Assembly (NCBI RefSeq): GCF_018613935.1
Contig: NZ_JAGGPF010000010.1
Span: 558,001 to 622,000 of the forward strand
Direction of reading: 5' to 3'
From: Agromyces sp. ISL-38
GTDB lineage: Bacteria > Actinomycetota > Actinomycetes > Actinomycetales > Microbacteriaceae
Length of the DNA: 64,000 nucleotides
Shown: piece after piece, positions 16,136 through 25,461 of the stretch
Position numbering within the stretch: position 1 is the first letter of the stretch
Layout: every line of letters starts with the position of its first letter
Translations under genes and position numbers: made by a program
Notes under the pieces: generated by a model
Seen by the model: only the letters and a program-made list of their open reading frames with translations
The model's database searches: none
What the model was told of the DNA's origin: nothing

Positions 16136-17734
16136 GTGCTCGCCGTCCATGATCTCGAGATCCGAATCGGCGCACGAGTGCTCATGGAGCACGTCGACTT
16201 CCGCATCTCCCCGGGCGACAAGGTCGGCCTCGTCGGCCGAAACGGCGCCGGCAAGACCACCCTCACGAAGACACTCGCCGGCGAGACCCTGCCCACCGGC
16301 GGCCGCATCGATCGCGGCGGCGAGATCGGCTACCTCCCGCAAGATCCGCGCTCGGGCGACCCCGAGATGCTCGCCCGCACGCGCATCCTCGACGCCCGCG
16401 GACTCGGCTCGCTCGTACTCGGCATGCACGAGGCCTCGATGCAGATGGGCAGCGACGACGCGGCCGTCGCCGAGCGCGCGATGAAGAAGTACGGCAACCT
16501 CACCGACCGCTTCACGGCGCTCGGCGGGTATGCGGCCGAGGCCGAGGCCGCCTCGATCGCCTCGAACCTGAACCTGCCCGATCGCATCCTCGACCAGCCC
16601 CTCAAGACGCTCTCCGGCGGCCAGCGCCGGCGCATCGAGCTCGCCCGCATCCTCTTCTCCGACGCCGAGACGATGATCCTCGACGAGCCGACGAACCACC
16701 TCGACGCCGACTCGGTGGTCTGGCTCCGCGAGTTCCTCAAGGGCTATCGCGGGGGCGTCATCGTCATCAGCCACGACGTCGAGCTCGTCGGCGAGGTCGT
16801 GAACCGCGTGTTCTACCTCGACGCCAACCGCTCGATGATCGACGTCTACAACATGGGGTGGAAGCACTACCAGCGCCAGCGCGCCGCCGATGAAGAGCGT
16901 CGCAAGAAGGAGCGGGCGAACGCCGAGAAGAAGGCCGGCGTCCTGCAGTTGCAGGCCGCGAAGTTCGGCGCGAAGGCCTCGAAGGCTGCTGCGGCGCACC
17001 AGATGGTCGCTCGTGCCGAGAAGCTCCTCGCCGGCCTCGACGAGGTGCGCGCCGTCGATCGCGTGGCGAAGCTGCGCTTCCCGACGCCCGCCCCGTGCGG
17101 CCGCACCCCGATCACGGCGAGCGACCTCTCGAAGAGCTACGGCTCGCTCGAGATCTTCACGGCCGTCGACCTCGCGATCGACCGCGGCTCGAAGGTCGTC
17201 ATCATCGGCTTGAACGGTGCAGGCAAGACGACCCTGCTCCGCATCCTCGCGGGGGTCGACAAGCCCGACACGGGTGTCATCGAGCCCGGCCACGGACTGC
17301 GTGTCGGCTACTACGCCCAGGAGCACGAAACCCTCGACGTGCAGCGGAGCGTGCTGCAGAACATGGTGAGCGCATCACCCAACCTCACCGAGACCGAGGC
17401 ACGCAAGGTGCTCGGCTCGTTCCTCTTCACGGGTGACGACGTGCACAAGCCCGCCGGTGTGCTCTCGGGCGGCGAGAAGACCCGTCTCGCCCTCGCCATG
17501 ATCGTCGTCTCGGGGGCGAACGTGCTGCTCCTCGACGAGCCGACGAACAACCTCGACCCCGCGAGCCGCGCCGAGATCCTCGACGCGCTCGCCCACTACG
17601 AGGGATCCGTAGTGCTCGTGAGCCACGACCCGGGCGCGGTCGAAGCACTGAACCCCGAGCGCGTGCTCATCATGCCCGACGGCACGGAAGACCACTGGAG
17701 CAGTGAGTACCAGGAGCTCATCGAGCTGGCTTGA
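16136..17734 (+). CDS. ABC-F family ATPase
   Basis: A 532-residue soluble protein with two ABC domains and no membrane segment. Domain 1 has [10 protein letters not shown] and LSGGQRRRIELARILFSD with DEPTNHLD. Domain 2 has [16 protein letters not shown] and LSGGEKTRLALAMIV with DEPTNNLD. The linker between them (about residues 240-320) is Lys/Arg/Ala-rich, as in ribosome-binding ABC-F proteins. Such proteins act on the ribosome, either rescuing stalled translation or protecting from antibiotics. Which role applies here cannot be read from sequence. The start is GTG 16136 behind GGAGGA. Confidence 0.95.
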   Translation: MLAVHDLEIRIGARVLMEHVDFRISPGDKVGLVGRNGAGKTTLTKTLAGETLPTGGRIDRGGEIGYLPQDPRSGDPEMLARTRILDARGLGSLVLGMHEASMQMGSDDAAVAERAMKKYGNLTDRFTALGGYAAEAEAASIASNLNLPDRILDQPLKTLSGGQRRRIELARILFSDAETMILDEPTNHLDADSVVWLREFLKGYRGGVIVISHDVELVGEVVNRVFYLDANRSMIDVYNMGWKHYQRQRAADEERRKKERANAEKKAGVLQLQAAKFGAKASKAAAAHQMVARAEKLLAGLDEVRAVDRVAKLRFPTPAPCGRTPITASDLSKSYGSLEIFTAVDLAIDRGSKVVIIGLNGAGKTTLLRILAGVDKPDTGVIEPGHGLRVGYYAQEHETLDVQRSVLQNMVSASPNLTETEARKVLGSFLFTGDDVHKPAGVLSGGEKTRLALAMIVVSGANVLLLDEPTNNLDPASRAEILDALAHYEGSVVLVSHDPGAVEALNPERVLIMPDGTEDHWSSEYQELIELA

Positions 17735-17854
17735 GTCCGCGTGGCGCGAAGCGACGCGCGTCTCAAGCAAAGGCGGAGCAGGAGCGGTCGAGGCGCGCCA
17801 GCGTCGCGAAGCGCACTCGGCAGACTCGGCTGCGAGACTCTTGCCCGCAGCCCA

Positions 17855-18685
17855 CTATCGCCGATCGAGAATCTCGTCCTCGACGTCGGCGTCGCCACGC
17901 TCGCGCTTCGGCCTGCGCGGCGGAGGCGGTGCGGCATCCGGTCCCGCTGCGAGCTCGGCGAGCGCCCTGCGCTCCTGATTCGCGGCCCACCCGAGTCCGA
18001 TGAACCCGAGCAGGGCGAAGACGAACCACTGCAGCGCATACGACAGGTGCGGCCCCTCGTCGCGCACCGGGCGCGCGGCGGCGAGCGGCGGTTCATCGCT
18101 CTCCGCGCGCGATTGCACGAGCACGCCGTACGCACCGGTGTAGGTCGGCTCGTCGATGCGAGCAGCAAGCTCATCGAGGTCGATCGTCGCGAGCTCGATG
18201 CCCGTCGAGGTGCGACCGGCGATGCGGCCCTCACCGGCCTTCAACCTCGCGGTGATCTCGACCTGGCCGTCGGGCGGGGGCGGAACCTCGCTCGGGCGCC
18301 CATTGGGAGCTTGCGCGATCCACCCGCGATCCACCATGAAGACGAGCCCGTCATCGAGTCGGAACGGGGTGATCACCTCGAAGCCCGAGTTGCCCTCGAA
18401 CGGGCGGTTGCGCACGACGACCTCCTCTTCGACGAGGTAGCGGCCCGAGAGCTCGACAACTTGCCAGCGCTGGTCGGCGTCGAACGCGGCCGGGTCGGGC
18501 AGGGCCTCGGCGAGCGGCACGGGGTCGGCGTCGTAGTTGGCGTCGATCCTCGCCACCTCGGCGAGCGCCTCGGCGCGGCGGTTCAGCTGCCACGTGCCGA
18601 GCGCCGAGCAGGCCACCGCGAAGACCACGGTGAGGGCCAGGTACCCGGCCCAGCGCGGCGAGCGGAGGAACGACCAGGAACTCAC
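17855..18685 (-). CDS. SURF1 family cytochrome oxidase assembly protein
   Basis: A 276-residue membrane protein with one hydrophobic helix near each end (about 13-33 and 225-245) around an extracytoplasmic domain, the standard SURF1 layout. Landmarks are LGTWQLNRRAE after the first helix, VVVRNRPFEGNSGFEVITPF, FMVDRGWIAQ, and PHLSYALQWFVFALLGFIGLG before the tail. SURF1 helps insert heme a during assembly of aa3-type cytochrome c oxidase. Its GTG start overlaps the stop of the zinc-ribbon-like gene upstream (GTGA). The C-terminal tail is Pro/Arg/Glu-rich. Confidence 0.94.
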   Translation of the reverse strand: MSSWSFLRSPRWAGYLALTVVFAVACSALGTWQLNRRAEALAEVARIDANYDADPVPLAEALPDPAAFDADQRWQVVELSGRYLVEEEVVVRNRPFEGNSGFEVITPFRLDDGLVFMVDRGWIAQAPNGRPSEVPPPPDGQVEITARLKAGEGRIAGRTSTGIELATIDLDELAARIDEPTYTGAYGVLVQSRAESDEPPLAAARPVRDEGPHLSYALQWFVFALLGFIGLGWAANQERRALAELAAGPDAAPPPPRRPKRERGDADVEDEILDRR

Positions 18686-18972
18686 GAGTCACTCCTCGTC
18701 GCGGCATTCGGAGCCGAATCGATCTCGACGCTGGTTTCGGATGCCTCGAATGGCCCCACCTCGACCGGGAACGAGCGCGCCTCGAGGAAGTCGCGCAGGT
18801 ACCCGACGTGCTCCTCGCACGCGAGCCACGTCTTCGAACGGTCACCCGTGTGGATGCGTGGGTTGCGCCATTCGATGCGCCATGTGGCCGCTTCGCGGCA
18901 CCCTGCACGTGAGCAGGTGGCCTTCGCGAGTTCGCCGCCCGGGCCGCCGAGGCCGCCGAGGCCGCCGATCAT
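18682..18972 (-). CDS. Small Cys/His protein, unknown function
   Basis: A 96-residue protein with a Gly-rich N-terminus (MIGGLGGLGGPGGELAK). It carries a possible metal-binding pattern, CSRAGC at residues 20-25 and CEEH near residue 52. It is translationally coupled on both sides (ATGA with the DUF3099 gene, GTGA with SURF1), so it belongs to this membrane/respiration operon. I do not recognise a function; a small zinc-binding protein is possible. Confidence 0.75.
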   Translation of the reverse strand: MIGGLGGLGGPGGELAKATCSRAGCREAATWRIEWRNPRIHTGDRSKTWLACEEHVGYLRDFLEARSFPVEVGPFEASETSVEIDSAPNAATRSDS

Positions 18973-19352
18973 CGGCCGTCCCGCTCGGCGTCGGGTTCGT
19001 CGTTCGCCTCGGGTGCATCGACGGTCGGCGCCTCAGTCGTCGTCGGCGTCTCCGCTGTCGGCGGCGCGTCGGCCGTGCCGGGAACCGCGTTCGGGGGAGT
19101 CGTCGGCAGGATATTTCCCGGGCGGAGCACTTCCGGTGCGCGGGTCGGACCGCCCACGTTGGCGAGCACGACCGCGATGTACGGCAGGAAGATCGCCCCC
19201 GCTGCGAACACCACGAGCCACCAGCCCTGCGCGAAGAGCATCGCGAAGATGCAGAGCACACGGATCGACATCGCGATCGTGTATTTGATCATGCGCGAGC
19301 GCCGCTCCGCTTCGGGCGAGGGCGGGAGCGAGGTGATCGACTGCTGCTTCAT
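18969..19352 (-). CDS. DUF3099 family membrane protein
   Basis: A 127-residue protein. The N-terminus is polar (QQSITSLPPSPEAERRSRMI). Two hydrophobic helices follow (about 22-40 and 43-64) with RVLCIFAMLFAQGWWLVVFA, typical of the actinobacterial DUF3099 family. A long Pro/Thr/Ala/Glu-rich C-terminal tail follows. It heads a three-gene coupled operon with the Cys/His protein and SURF1. Function is unknown; the company of SURF1 hints at a role around the respiratory membrane. Confidence 0.85.
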   Translation of the reverse strand: MKQQSITSLPPSPEAERRSRMIKYTIAMSIRVLCIFAMLFAQGWWLVVFAAGAIFLPYIAVVLANVGGPTRAPEVLRPGNILPTTPPNAVPGTADAPPTAETPTTTEAPTVDAPEANDEPDAERDGR

Positions 19353-19484
19353 AATGCTCGCCGTTGGTCACTCGGCGCTCCTCCTACTCAAGCCTACGTC
19401 CGCTGCGCCCGGGCGGATGCCGGAATGGACAGCCGTATGCTGGGACGGGCCGATCGGCCGCACGCACAGAAACGGAGTCCAGCA

Positions 19485-20195
19485 ATGACGACGAGCCGCA
19501 CCGTCCTCGTGACCGGGGGCAATCGGGGCATCGGGTTCGCGATCGCCGGCGAGTTCCTCGCACAAGGCCATCGTGTCGCCGTCACGGCGCGCTCTGGGGA
19601 GGGCCCCGAGGGGTCGCTCACGGTGCGGGCGGATGTCACGGATGCGGCGTCGATCGACCGGGCGTTCTCCGAGGTCGAGGCGGCGCTCGGTCCCGTCGAG
19701 GTTGTCGTGGCGAACGCCGGCATCACCCGCGACACGCTCCTGTTGCGCATGAGCGACGACGAGTTCACGAGTGTCATCGACACCAACCTCTCGGGCGCGT
19801 TCCGTGTCGTCAAGCGCGCATCGAAGGGCATGCTGAAGGCCCGCTTCGGCCGAATCGTGCTCATCTCGAGCGTCGTCGGCCTCTACGGCTCGGCTGGCCA
19901 GGTCAACTACTCCGCGTCGAAGGCGGGTCTCGTGGGCATGGCCCGGTCGCTCACGCGCGAGCTCGGCGCCCGCAACATCACGGCGAATGTCGTCGCGCCC
20001 GGCTTCATCGAGACCGACATGACCGACGAACTGCCCGAAGCACAGCAGGCCGAGTACAAGAAGAGCATCCCGCTCGGCCGGTTCGCCTCGCCCGCCGAAG
20101 TGGCCAAGGTCGTCGCCTGGCTGACCGGCGACGACGCCGGGTACATCTCGGGCGCGGTCATCCCGGTCGACGGCGGTCTCGGCATGGGGCACTAG
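19485..20195 (+). CDS. fabG: 3-oxoacyl-ACP reductase FabG-type short-chain dehydrogenase
   Basis: A 236-residue SDR enzyme that reduces 3-oxoacyl-ACP with NADPH in fatty acid synthesis, by family. The cofactor motif is VTGGNRGIGFAIA. VANAGITRDTLLLRM and the SSVVGLYGSAGQVNYSASKAG region with Ser-Tyr-Lys are present, as is NVVAPGFIETDMTDELP. The C-terminal YISGAVIPVDGGLGMGH is diagnostic for FabG. The ATG at 19485 is chosen; the frame is open far upstream but only as antisense to other genes. Its stop codon lies inside a tandem duplication that forms a hairpin. Confidence 0.92.
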   Translation: MTTSRTVLVTGGNRGIGFAIAGEFLAQGHRVAVTARSGEGPEGSLTVRADVTDAASIDRAFSEVEAALGPVEVVVANAGITRDTLLLRMSDDEFTSVIDTNLSGAFRVVKRASKGMLKARFGRIVLISSVVGLYGSAGQVNYSASKAGLVGMARSLTRELGARNITANVVAPGFIETDMTDELPEAQQAEYKKSIPLGRFASPAEVAKVVAWLTGDDAGYISGAVIPVDGGLGMGH

Positions 20196-20223
20196 GACCC
20201 CGCGGGGCTAGGACCCCGCGGGG
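20192..20223. repeat. Tandem 16-bp duplication containing a palindrome
   Basis: CTAGGACCCCGCGGGG occurs twice in direct tandem (20192-20207 and 20208-20223). The first copy contains the fabG stop codon. Each copy holds the palindrome CCCCGCGGGG. Confidence 0.9.
20198..20223. terminator. Bidirectional hairpin between fabG and serB
   Basis: The two CCCCGCGGGG palindromes pair into a 10-bp GC stem with a 6-base loop (CTAGGA), between convergent fabG and serB. No T run follows. Confidence 0.6.
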
Positions 20224-20227
20224 GGCT

Positions 20228-20890
20228 CTATCCCCGAAGTCCGAGGAGTGCGAGGACGCCCGAGAGATCGGGCCGGTCGATCGCGACGTGCGCGTGTTCG
20301 CGCACGATCGGCTTCGCGCAGAACGCCACGCCGAGCGCCGCGCGCCCGAGCATGAGCAGGTCGTTGGCGCCGTCGCCCACGGCGACGGTGCGTTTCAGTG
20401 GGATGCCGCTGGCCGCCGCCCATTCATCGAGTGCCGCGGCTTTGCCATGAGCGTCGATGATCGGGCCGTCGACTCGCCCGGTGAGCCGATCGCCGTCGAC
20501 CTCGAGCCGATTGGCCCGGCAGAAGTCGAGGCCGAGGCTTTCGGCGAGCGGGTCGAGCAACTCATGGAAACCGCCCGACACCACGCCGATGCGCCCGCCG
20601 GCGGCGTGCACGCCGGCGATGAGCTCACCGAGGCCCGGCGTCGGCGTCATCCGCTCGCGTGCCTCGGCGAGTACTGCGACATCGAGCCCCGCGAGGGTCG
20701 CGACGCGTTCCCGCAGACTCGCGGCGAAGTCGAGCTCGCCCCGCATCGCCCGCTCGGTGACGAGCGCCACATGCGCGAGGCTGCCAGCGGCTTCGGCGAG
20801 CAGCTCGATCGCCTCCTCACGGATGAGCGTGGAGTCGGCGTCGAGCACGACGAGCGGGCCGCTCGCGCGGCCCGGGGCGCCATCCGTCAC
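20228..20890 (-). CDS. serB: Phosphoserine phosphatase
   Basis: A 220-residue HAD-superfamily enzyme that releases phosphate from phosphoserine in the last step of serine synthesis. The motifs are [11 protein letters not shown] (DxDST nucleophile), the [19 protein letters not shown] block, a Lys in [10 protein letters not shown], and [10 protein letters not shown]. It lacks the N-terminal ACT domain seen in mycobacterial SerB. The GTG start overlaps the glgC stop (GTGA), so it is coupled to glgC on the minus strand. Confidence 0.93.
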   Translation of the reverse strand: MTDGAPGRASGPLVVLDADSTLIREEAIELLAEAAGSLAHVALVTERAMRGELDFAASLRERVATLAGLDVAVLAEARERMTPTPGLGELIAGVHAAGGRIGVVSGGFHELLDPLAESLGLDFCRANRLEVDGDRLTGRVDGPIIDAHGKAAALDEWAAASGIPLKRTVAVGDGANDLLMLGRAALGVAFCAKPIVREHAHVAIDRPDLSGVLALLGLRG

Positions 20891-22134
20891 GCGAGGGCCC
20901 GGACCCTGGAGCCCTTGCCGACCACCGTGATGCCCGTGTCGGTCACGATGAAGCCGCGCGCGAGGTCGTCGGCGCGATCGACACCGATGCGTGCACCGGC
21001 TTCGACCACGACCTCCTTGTCGAGGATCGCCCGTTGCACGGTCGCACCGGCCTCGATGCGCGCCCGGTCGAACAGGATGGAGTCGGCGACGTGCGCGCCG
21101 GAACCGACGATCGCCCATGGGCCGAGCACGCTGCGCTCGACGTGCGCACCCGAGATGACCGAGCCGAGCGAGACGATCGAGTCGATCACCGTGCCGAGCG
21201 AGCCTCGCGCGTCGCGGGTGAACTTCGCGGGCGGGGAGTTCAGCTGCTGGCTGAAGATGGGCCACTCGCGGTTGTACAGGTTGAACACCGGCAGCACGGA
21301 GATGAGGTCTTGGTGCGCCTCGAAGAACGAGTCGATCGTGCCGACGTCGCGCCAGTAGTAGCGGTCGCGGTCGGTCGAACCCGGCACGACGTTGTTCCGC
21401 AGGTCGTACACTCCCGCATTGCCCTGGGCCACGAACGCGGGGATGATGTCGCCGCCCATGTCGTGACTCGAATCGGCGCGTTCGCCGTCGCGCAACACGG
21501 CATCGATGAGCGCGTCGGCGTTGAACACGTAATTGCCCATCGAGGCGAGCACTTCGTGCGGCGCATCCGCGAGGCCCACCGGGTCGGTCGGCTTCTCGAG
21601 GAACCGGCTGATGTGGTTGGGGCGCGCGGGATCGACCTCGATGACGCCGAACTGGTCGGCGAGCGAGATCGGCTGCCGGATCGCCGCGACGGTCGCGTCG
21701 ACGCCCGACTCGATGTGCGCGTCGATCATCTGGCTGAAGTCCATGCGGTACACGTGATCGGCGCCGACGACGGCGATGATGTCGGGCTGCTCGTCGTAGA
21801 TGAGGTTGAGGCTCTGCAGGATCGCGTCGGCAGAGCCCGAGAACCAGCGCTTGCCGAGCCGCTGCTGCGCCGGCACCGACGCGACGTACGAGTTCAGCAG
21901 CCCGTTCATGCGCCAGGTCTGCGAGACATGCCGGTCGAGACTGTGGGATTTGTACTGGGTGAGCACGACGATCTGCCGTAACCCGGAGTTCAGCAGATTG
22001 GAGAGTGCGAAATCGATGAGCCGATACTGGCCGCCGAACGGAACGGCGGGCTTCGCGCGGTCCTCGGTCAGGGGCATGAGTCGCTTGCCCTCGCCGCCGG
22101 CGAGGACGATGCCGAATACTTTGCGCGTCACCAT
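20887..22134 (-). CDS. glgC: Glucose-1-phosphate adenylyltransferase
   Basis: A 415-residue enzyme that makes ADP-glucose from glucose-1-phosphate and ATP, the committed step of glycogen synthesis. Landmarks are [49 protein letters not shown], and [15 protein letters not shown] and the [12 protein letters not shown] block follow, then a left-handed helix domain ([20 protein letters not shown]). The ATG at 22134 begins [14 protein letters not shown]. It is divergent from glgA with 81 bases between starts, the usual actinobacterial pairing. Confidence 0.97.
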   Translation of the reverse strand: MVTRKVFGIVLAGGEGKRLMPLTEDRAKPAVPFGGQYRLIDFALSNLLNSGLRQIVVLTQYKSHSLDRHVSQTWRMNGLLNSYVASVPAQQRLGKRWFSGSADAILQSLNLIYDEQPDIIAVVGADHVYRMDFSQMIDAHIESGVDATVAAIRQPISLADQFGVIEVDPARPNHISRFLEKPTDPVGLADAPHEVLASMGNYVFNADALIDAVLRDGERADSSHDMGGDIIPAFVAQGNAGVYDLRNNVVPGSTDRDRYYWRDVGTIDSFFEAHQDLISVLPVFNLYNREWPIFSQQLNSPPAKFTRDARGSLGTVIDSIVSLGSVISGAHVERSVLGPWAIVGSGAHVADSILFDRARIEAGATVQRAILDKEVVVEAGARIGVDRADDLARGFIVTDTGITVVGKGSRVRALA

Positions 22135-22141
22135 GCCCCCC

Positions 22142-22147
22142 AGCGTA
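22142..22147 (-). promoter_or_regulatory. Putative -10 element of glgC
   Basis: TACGCT on the minus strand lies seven bases before the glgC ATG. The seven bases are G-rich, so they could also serve as a ribosome site. Confidence 0.4.
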
Positions 22148-22203
22148 GCCAGAGCGAGGCATCGATGGGCACCGAAGTCGGAGCATGACGGATGCCGCTG
22201 CGC

Positions 22204-22209
22204 TACCGT
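22204..22209 (+). promoter_or_regulatory. Putative -10 element of glgA
   Basis: TACCGT lies six bases before the glgA ATG, giving a leaderless layout. It faces the glgC hexamer in the shared divergent promoter region. Confidence 0.4.
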
Positions 22210-22215
22210 TGCACC

Positions 22216-23403
22216 ATGCGCGTCGACCTGCTCACCCGCGAATACCCACCCGAGGTCTATGGAGGAGCCGGCGTGCACGTCGCCGAGCTCGTGCGTGCCC
22301 TGCGCCGCGACCTCGAGGTCGTCGTGCGCTGTTTCGGCGCACCACGCGACGAGGCCGGCACCTTCGGCTACCCGGCACCCGCCGAGTTCGCCGCGGCGAA
22401 CCAGGCGCTCGGCACGATGGGGGTCGACCTCCTGATGGCGAGCGACGCCGCCGGGGCGGACCTCGTGCACTCGCACACCTGGTACGCGAACTTCGCCGGG
22501 TTTACGGCGAAGCGACTGCACGGCGTGCCGCACGTCGTGACGGCGCACAGCCTCGAGCCGCTTCGTCCGTGGAAGGCGGAACAACTCGGCGGTGGCTATC
22601 GGGTCTCGTCCTGGGTCGAGCGAACGGCGTTCGAGGATGCCGACGCGGTCATCGCCGTGAGCGAGGGGATGCGACGCGACATCCTGCGCGCCTACCCGTC
22701 GATCGACCCCGATCGGGTCGAAGTGGTCTACAACGGCATCGACCTCGACGACTGGCGGCCGCTCGACGATCCCGAGACGGTGCGCGCGCTCGGTGTCGAC
22801 CCCGACCGTCCGGCGGTGATCTTCGTGGGCCGGATCACCCGCCAGAAGGGGCTGCCGTACCTGCTCCGTGCCGCGCGGCTGCTGCCCGACGACGTGCAGC
22901 TCGTGCTGTGCGCGGGCGCTCCCGACACCGAAGAGATCATGGCCGAGGTCACTGCGCTCGTGGAGGCGCTGCGCGCCGAGCGGAGCGGCGTCGTCTGGAT
23001 CGATCGGCACCTGCCGCGTGCCGAGCTCACCGCGCTGCTCACGGCCGCGACGGTGTTCGTCTGCCCGTCGGTGTACGAGCCGCTCGGCATCGTGAACCTC
23101 GAGGCGATGGCGTGCGGGGCACCCGTGGTCGGCACGGCGACCGGCGGCATTCCCGAAGTCGTCGACGACGGCGTCACCGGCGTGCTCGTGCCGATCGAGC
23201 AGGCCGACGACGGCACCGGCACGCCCCTCGATCCCGATCGCTTCGTCGCAGACCTCGCCGCTGCACTCAGCCGTGTCGTCGCCGACCCGGCGCGTGCGCG
23301 GGCCATGGGCGAGGCGGGCCGGCTGCGCGCCGAGGCGCGATTCGCCTGGGATGCCATCGCAGCACGCACTCGCGAGGTGTATGCGGCCGTTCTGGCACGA
23401 TAG
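22216..23403 (+). CDS. glgA: Glycogen synthase, actinobacterial GT4 type
   Basis: A 395-residue GT-B glycosyltransferase that by family uses ADP-glucose for alpha-1,4-glucan or maltose-1-phosphate synthesis. The N-terminal domain has [19 protein letters not shown] and [12 protein letters not shown]. The C-terminal domain has [25 protein letters not shown], and [20 protein letters not shown] with the conserved E-x7-E. The start is the ATG at 22216; eight upstream in-frame codons carry no family similarity. Divergent glgC next door supports the glycogen role. Confidence 0.94.
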   Translation: MRVDLLTREYPPEVYGGAGVHVAELVRALRRDLEVVVRCFGAPRDEAGTFGYPAPAEFAAANQALGTMGVDLLMASDAAGADLVHSHTWYANFAGFTAKRLHGVPHVVTAHSLEPLRPWKAEQLGGGYRVSSWVERTAFEDADAVIAVSEGMRRDILRAYPSIDPDRVEVVYNGIDLDDWRPLDDPETVRALGVDPDRPAVIFVGRITRQKGLPYLLRAARLLPDDVQLVLCAGAPDTEEIMAEVTALVEALRAERSGVVWIDRHLPRAELTALLTAATVFVCPSVYEPLGIVNLEAMACGAPVVGTATGGIPEVVDDGVTGVLVPIEQADDGTGTPLDPDRFVADLAAALSRVVADPARARAMGEAGRLRAEARFAWDAIAARTREVYAAVLAR

Positions 23404-23449
23404 CCCGTCGGCGGAGCGCGTGCGCGTCAGGAGCCCACTCGGTGCCCGA

Positions 23450-23455
23450 TAGCAT
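23450..23455 (+). promoter_or_regulatory. Putative -10 element of the ABC ATPase gene
   Basis: TAGCAT lies seven bases before the ATG at 23463; no ribosome site is evident, which fits a leaderless mRNA. Confidence 0.4.
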
Positions 23456-23462
23456 TGGAGCC

Positions 23463-24248
23463 ATGGCGAGCACGGTTCTGCAGTTCCGCGATGTGTCGGT
23501 GGTCCGCGACGGCAATTCGATTCTCGATGGGGTGACGTGGAGCGTCGACTCCGACGAGCGCTGGGTGATCCTCGGACCGAACGGCGCAGGCAAGACGACG
23601 TTGCTGCAGATCGCGGCGGCTGCGATGCATCCCTCCAAGGGCACTGCGCACGTGCTGGAGGAATCCCTCGGCAAGGTCGACGTGTTCGAGCTCCGGCCGA
23701 TGATCGGCTTCGCGTCCACCGCGATGGCGCGGAAGATCCCGCGCAACGAGACCGTGCTCGATGTCGTGCTCACCGCCGCCTATTCGGTCACCGGTCGCTG
23801 GAACGAGGAGTACGAGGAGATCGACCTCCGCCGCGCCCAGCGCGTGCTCAAGGAGTGGGGCCTCGAGGGCTTCGCCGAGCGCCGCTTCGGCAGTCTCTCC
23901 GATGGCGAGCAGAAGCGCGTGCAGATCGCGCGCTCGGTCATGACCGACCCCGAGCTCCTGCTCCTCGACGAACCGGCCGCAAGCCTCGACCTCGGTGCTC
24001 GTGAGGAACTCGTCGGGCTCCTCGGCGGGTACGCCTCCTCGCCCGCGTCGCCGGCGATCATCATGGTCACCCACCACGTCGAGGAGATCCCTCCGGGGTT
24101 CACGCACGCCATGCTGCTCGCGCACGGCGCCGTCGTCGCGGCCGGCCCGATCGCCGAGTCGCTCACGTCCGAGGCCTTGACCGAGACGTTCGGCCTCCAG
24201 ATCGACCTCACCGAGGCCGAGGGGCGTTTCGCCGCTCGCGCCGCCTGA
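23463..24248 (+). CDS. ABC transporter ATP-binding protein
   Basis: A 261-residue single ABC ATPase. It has Walker [12 protein letters not shown], a signature variant [15 protein letters not shown], Walker [14 protein letters not shown], and the switch His in [13 protein letters not shown]. No partner permease is adjacent, so the substrate cannot be inferred. The related ModF/YlmA-type cytosolic ABC proteins also occur as orphans. It sits between glgA and rpmE2 in the same direction. Confidence 0.9.
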   Translation: MASTVLQFRDVSVVRDGNSILDGVTWSVDSDERWVILGPNGAGKTTLLQIAAAAMHPSKGTAHVLEESLGKVDVFELRPMIGFASTAMARKIPRNETVLDVVLTAAYSVTGRWNEEYEEIDLRRAQRVLKEWGLEGFAERRFGSLSDGEQKRVQIARSVMTDPELLLLDEPAASLDLGAREELVGLLGGYASSPASPAIIMVTHHVEEIPPGFTHAMLLAHGAVVAAGPIAESLTSEALTETFGLQIDLTEAEGRFAARAA

Positions 24249-24271
24249 CCTGCAATCACGTCGGTTCTGCT

Positions 24272-24277
24272 AGGATC
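24272..24277 (+). promoter_or_regulatory. Putative -10 element of rpmE2
   Basis: TAGGAT preceded by TGC (extended -10 form). It predicts an rpmE2 leader of roughly 90 bases. No Zur-type palindrome is visible around it. Confidence 0.4.
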
Positions 24278-24305
24278 GATAGCTGGCCCGTGGGCCGACA
24301 GCTTT

Positions 24306-24322
24306 CCTGCCCGTGTGGCAGG
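24306..24322 (+). other. Small hairpin in the rpmE2 leader
   Basis: CCTGCC and GGCAGG form a 6-bp stem with a 5-base loop within the predicted untranslated leader. It may be an r-protein autoregulation site; this is inference. Confidence 0.35.
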
Positions 24323-24373
24323 TGCGAAACCACCGTTCGAACACTCCGCCATCTGAACTCCAAGGAAGTCTCC

Positions 24374-24622
24374 ATGAAGACCGACATCCACCCCGACTAC
24401 GCCGCCGTCGTCTTCCGCGACCTCGCCTCGGGTGCCACGTTCCTCACCCGTTCGACGGTCTCGAGCGACAAGACGATCGAGCTCGATGGCGTCACCTACC
24501 CGGTGATCGACGTCGAGATCTCGTCGGAGTCGCACCCGTTCTACACGGGCAAGCAGCGCATCATGGACTCGGCCGGCCGCGTCGAGAAGTTCAACAAGCG
24601 CTTCAAGGGCTTCGGCCAGTAA
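24374..24622 (+). CDS. rpmE2: 50S ribosomal protein bL31, type B
   Basis: An 82-residue ribosomal protein. [20 protein letters not shown] and [25 protein letters not shown] are typical of type B bL31. It has no CxxC pair and so binds no zinc. Such zinc-free paralogues often replace the zinc form when zinc is scarce, but no Zur operator is visible here. An AAGGAAG ribosome site precedes the ATG. A strong terminator follows 10 bases after the stop. Confidence 0.95.
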   Translation: MKTDIHPDYAAVVFRDLASGATFLTRSTVSSDKTIELDGVTYPVIDVEISSESHPFYTGKQRIMDSAGRVEKFNKRFKGFGQ

Positions 24623-24631
24623 GAGCCGATA

Positions 24632-24665
24632 CGAAAGGCGGGCGACCGAGGTCGCCCGCCTTTCG
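24632..24665. terminator. Strong terminator hairpin after rpmE2
   Basis: A 15-bp perfect stem (CGAAAGGCGGGCGAC with its complement) closes on a CGAG loop and has TTT in the 3' arm. It lies between convergent rpmE2 and the exonuclease gene, so it may serve both. Confidence 0.88.
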
Positions 24666-24753
24666 TCGTGCCTGAGAGCGATTCCGCTTCGAGCAATGGC
24701 CGTGCCCTTCCGAGTCGAGCCCAGCCGACGGATGCCGCGTTTTGCAGCCCTGC

Positions 24754-25455
24754 TCAGCGCACCGGCCACTCGCCCGACGTGATGAATTCGGGACTGCCGT
24801 TCGCGCGGCGCCACGCCTGGTAGTTCTCGGCCTGCTCGCGGCTCCAGTCGACCTGCCGGGCGTGCAGTGCTGCGACGGCGGTCGTGGCCAGCTCGGGGAA
24901 GGCGCGGGCGATCGCCTGGGCGACCCGGCCGGCGGCCACGGCATCGGCGCCGGCGTCGTGGGCGTCGACGAGGGAGACACCGTAGTGCGCTGCGGTCGCG
25001 GAGAGGGTGCGCTTGCCGCGGCGGTACCGGTCGACGGCCTTGTCGATGACGAGGGGGTCGACGACGGCGCCCGGCGCCGGCAGCGCGGTGAGGCCGTACC
25101 GCAGCGCCTCGCGATCGAGCAGGGTCAGGTCGTAGGCGGCGTTGTAGGCGACGATTGGCAGGCCGCGACTCGCGACCTCGGTGAGGGCCGCGATGATCTC
25201 GGCGATGGCGGCCGGCGGCGTCTGCCCCTCGAGGCGCGCACGCTCGGTGGTGACACCGTGGATGATCGATGCCGCCATCGGGATCTCGACGCCGGGGTCG
25301 ACGATCCAGTCGCGCTGCTCGATCACCTCGCCGTCGCGCCCGAGCACGCCGACGTACGCGGTGACGATGCGACTCGTCTCGACGTCGATGCCGGTGGTCT
25401 CGAGGTCGAAGACGGCCAGCGTGTCGGCCCAGGGAGCTGCGGTCGTGTCATCCAT
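24754..25455 (-). CDS. DEDDh-family 3'-5' exonuclease (DNA polymerase III epsilon-like)
   Basis: A 233-residue exonuclease-domain protein. Exo I is FDLETTGIDVETSRIV with Asp and Glu, Exo II includes IVAYNAAYDLTLLDRE, and the Exo III region DAHDAGADAVAAGRV has the His and Asp of the DEDDh class. It resembles stand-alone epsilon-like proofreading or RNase T-type enzymes used in repair or RNA trimming. It is monocistronic. A TAGCCT hexamer six bases before the ATG suggests a leaderless mRNA. Confidence 0.93.
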   Translation of the reverse strand: MDDTTAAPWADTLAVFDLETTGIDVETSRIVTAYVGVLGRDGEVIEQRDWIVDPGVEIPMAASIIHGVTTERARLEGQTPPAAIAEIIAALTEVASRGLPIVAYNAAYDLTLLDREALRYGLTALPAPGAVVDPLVIDKAVDRYRRGKRTLSATAAHYGVSLVDAHDAGADAVAAGRVAQAIARAFPELATTAVAALHARQVDWSREQAENYQAWRRANGSPEFITSGEWPVR

Positions 25456-25461
25456 GTCGTC

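Noticed and set aside
18537-19484. Extension of the fabG frame by over 300 codons upstream
   Set aside because: It is antisense to the SURF1 operon and has no family similarity. ATG 19485 gives the standard FabG N-terminus.
24249-24373. Zur operator in front of rpmE2
   Set aside because: No TGAAAATNATTTTCA-like palindrome is present in the upstream region.
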